DNA of 64,000 nucleotides, taken from NCBI RefSeq assembly GCF_027531705.1, contig NZ_JAPZSP010000018.1:62001-126000 (forward strand), written 5' to 3'. The DNA is from Flavobacterium sp. (GTDB taxonomy: Bacteria; Bacteroidota; Bacteroidia; Flavobacteriales; Flavobacteriaceae). The position numbers and the translations under genes were made by a program. The notes under the pieces are model-generated. The model worked only from the letters and a program-made list of their open reading frames with translations, searched no databases and was not told where the DNA came from. Below, piece by piece: positions 62,183 to 64,000 of this stretch; the stretch's first letter is position 1; the number at the start of each line of letters is the position of its first letter.

Positions 62183-64000
62183 ATGAACAAAAAAATTATA
62201 CTATTCTTTAGTTTATTTATTGCGTTTACTTCTCAAGCGCAATTGAAAAAAATCACTCTAGAAGACGGCGTTTTACAACAAGGAAGAAAATTTGGAGCTG
62301 ATAAATTAACTGGTTTTCAATGGATTCCGAACACTAACAAATATGTTTATTACACAGATGCTTGGACCAAAATGATGTCGGCTACAACAACCGATTCAAA
62401 AGCTTCTGAATTAGCAACTTTATCCGAAATCAATTCAGCTTTAGGAACTAAATTGAGAAATTTCTCTGGTGTTGAATGGATAGATGCTTCAACTATTTTA
62501 GTTTCAGAAAATGGAAAATATTATACTTATTCTTTGACTTCAAAATCGGGAAAAAGTATTCAAGAAACTGCTGAAACTGCCGAAAATCAAACATTTGATA
62601 AAGCAAAACAAAACTTAGCATTTACTGAAGGAAACAATTTATTTTTCTTCAATAAAAACAAAGAAAAGATTACTGTAACTAATGAAAGTAACAAAGGAAT
62701 TGTTTCGGGACAAACTATTTCTAGAAACGAATTTGGAATTTCAGGTGGAATATTTTGGTCGCCAAAATATTCTTATTTAGCTTTTTACCAAAAAGACGAG
62801 ACAGAAGTTGCCGATTATCCATTATTAGACATTAATGAAACACCAGGAAAATTAGTTTCAATAAAATATCCTATGATTGGTCAAAAATCGGAAAAACCTA
62901 GAGTTGGAATTTACAATCTTTCAACTGGAAAAACGGTTTTCATTAAACCAAAAAACAATGCTGATGATTATTTAACCAATCTTTCTTGGACGCCAGACGA
63001 AAAATATGTTTTGATTGCCGAATTAAACCGTGGTCAAAATGATATGTGTTTGAATGTTTACGATGCCAATTCGGGAGCATTTGTTAGAACTATTTTAAAC
63101 GAAACTAGCGACAAATGGGTTGAACCAGAACACGATGCCTTTTTTCCAAATGAAAAATCAAACAACTTCGTTTGGCATAGCGAAAAAGATGGTTTTCAAA
63201 ATTTATACTACTACTCTATCGATGGAAAATTGATTAAAAAATTGACAAATAACAAATTTCCAGCAAGAGAAATCATTAGTGCAAATACAGCTGGAACCGA
63301 AATTTATTTTAAAGCAACTGGTGCTAATCCTACCAATATGTTGGTTTACAAAGTTGATTTAAAAGGAAAACAAACCCTGATTACCAAAGACGAAGGCGTT
63401 CATAATGTAGCCATTTCTTCTGATTATAATTGGATTTTTGATGAATTTTCTAATCATTCAACACCTTCAAAATCATTGTTGTATAACAAAAGTTTAAAAG
63501 CTACCACATTGTTAGAAAGCAAAAACAAATACGACGGTTACGAAATGGGAACAGCCGAAATCAAAACAATAAAAGCAGCCGATGGAACAACCGATTTATA
63601 CACAAGATTAATTAAACCAAGCAATTTTGATCCTAACAAAAAATACCCAGTTATGGTGTATGTTTATGGCGGACCACATGCGCAAATGATTACCAATTCC
63701 TATTTGGATGGCGCCAATTTGTGGATGTATTGGATGGCAGAACAAGGTTATTTAGTATTTACAGTTGACAATCGCGGTTCTGACAATCGCGGATTTGCTT
63801 TTGAAAGTGTGATTCATGGAAAATGTGGAACTAACGAAATTGAAGACCAAATAAAAGGTGTAGACTATTTAAAATCATTGCCTTATGTTGATGGAAATCG
63901 TTTAGCTGTCCACGGTTGGAGTTATGGCGGATTCATGACGAGTTCGTTAATGCTTAGAAAACCAGATGCTTTCAAAGTGGGTGTTGCCGGCGGACCAGTG
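62183..64000 (+). CDS. Dipeptidyl-peptidase IV-type S9 prolyl peptidase, 3' end missing
   Basis: The frame opens at ATG 62183 with a signal peptide (MNKKIILFFSLFIAFTSQAQ) and stays open for 606 codons to the right edge. The beta-propeller (about 60-470) is the DPPIV_N type (GFQWIPNTNKYVYYTDAW, ISGGIFWSPKYSYLAFYQKD, KFPAREIISAN). The hydrolase domain begins near VMVYVYGGPHAQM, and the nucleophile elbow is HGWSYGGFMTSSLML. The Glu pair that binds the substrate N terminus in DPP IV appears as LAFYQKDETEVAD; this needs alignment. The catalytic Asp and His lie beyond the window. It should release X-Pro dipeptides in the periplasm or outside the cell. A TAACTTTA at 62154-62161 is a weak -7 box. Confidence 0.95.
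   Translation, partial: MNKKIILFFSLFIAFTSQAQLKKITLEDGVLQQGRKFGADKLTGFQWIPNTNKYVYYTDAWTKMMSATTTDSKASELATLSEINSALGTKLRNFSGVEWIDASTILVSENGKYYTYSLTSKSGKSIQETAETAENQTFDKAKQNLAFTEGNNLFFFNKNKEKITVTNESNKGIVSGQTISRNEFGISGGIFWSPKYSYLAFYQKDETEVADYPLLDINETPGKLVSIKYPMIGQKSEKPRVGIYNLSTGKTVFIKPKNNADDYLTNLSWTPDEKYVLIAELNRGQNDMCLNVYDANSGAFVRTILNETSDKWVEPEHDAFFPNEKSNNFVWHSEKDGFQNLYYYSIDGKLIKKLTNNKFPAREIISANTAGTEIYFKATGANPTNMLVYKVDLKGKQTLITKDEGVHNVAISSDYNWIFDEFSNHSTPSKSLLYNKSLKATTLLESKNKYDGYEMGTAEIKTIKAADGTTDLYTRLIKPSNFDPNKKYPVMVYVYGGPHAQMITNSYLDGANLWMYWMAEQGYLVFTVDNRGSDNRGFAFESVIHGKCGTNEIEDQIKGVDYLKSLPYVDGNRLAVHGWSYGGFMTSSLMLRKPDAFKVGVAGGPV

Overview
This window is chromosomal DNA from a member of the Bacteroidota, most likely a Flavobacterium or close relative in the Flavobacteriaceae. 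The sequence is AT-rich. Many secreted proteins end in type IX secretion (T9SS) sorting domains, and both type A and type B (gliding-associated) sorting domains are present. A recognisable gldI gene, PorP/SprF-like and OmpA/PD40 proteins, and promoters of the Bacteroidota TTG-N17-23-TAnnTTTG form all fit. I see no rRNA, tRNA, CRISPR array, insertion sequence or prophage. The window cuts two genes: a WD40-like/M28 peptidase at the left edge and a dipeptidyl-peptidase IV-type S9 peptidase at the right edge.

Layout. 1-6257: secreted M28 peptidase (partial), GNAT acetyltransferase, folD, a secreted RCC1-repeat protein and ffh. 6456-9960 (+): a tight run of six exported proteins (ankyrin repeats, DOMON domain with T9SS tail, membrane-anchored OB-fold, DUF5777 barrel, c-type cytochrome lipoprotein, YceI) that looks like an envelope redox module. 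9961-20902 (-): a T9SS type B cassette with a 2138-residue repetitive surface protein, its PorP/SprF partner, an OmpA-type PD40/TPR protein, and a copy of the last that lacks the OmpA domain. 21031-25239 (-): mnmA, a subtilisin-like T9SS cargo, a nitronate monooxygenase-like enzyme and a small secreted protein. 25338-28261: a choice-of-anchor J protein, a MORN-type repeat protein and a two-domain fasciclin lipoprotein. 28314-37603 (-): yidC, pyrG, DUF3820, DUF805, OsmC, two LysM proteins and guaA.

37752-44038 (+): a c-type cytochrome behind a CRP/FNR-like palindrome, then exbB-exbD-fluC-DHH phosphoesterase-gldI and two cyclophilin-FKBP fusion foldases, ending at a strong terminator. 44132-49794 (mostly -): an uncharacterised protein, a 36-residue lysine-rich peptide gene (+), a GlcD-like FAD oxidoreductase, an alpha/beta hydrolase, a coiled-coil protein whose zinc ribbon has lost its cysteines, a Nif3-like protein and a secreted unknown. 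49881-52243 (+): a YoeB-type toxin-antitoxin pair, lpxK and a purine nucleoside phosphorylase. 52344-54299 (-): gap and lipA. 54495-64000 (+): an orphan secreted protein, a cyanophycin synthetase with no cyanophycinase nearby, a DUF1569 protein, an HEXXH metallopeptidase fused to a glycogen-binding-like domain, a U32 (RlhA-like) protein and DPP IV.

How the genes work together. Housekeeping genes for nucleotides (pyrG, guaA, nucleoside phosphorylase), protein targeting (ffh, yidC) and cofactors (folD, lipA) are interleaved with a large envelope programme. GldI and the two fusion isomerases probably fold periplasmic and outer-membrane proteins. The T9SS, whose core genes are outside this window, exports the DOMON, RCC1, subtilisin, anchor-J and giant adhesin products. 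ExbB/ExbD would energise outer-membrane transport. Three copies of a structured repeat sit at 30313, 46324 and 52263, each abutting the 3' end of a minus-strand gene. They share two crossing helices, one with a compensatory base change, and resemble the Flavo-1 RNA class as I remember it.
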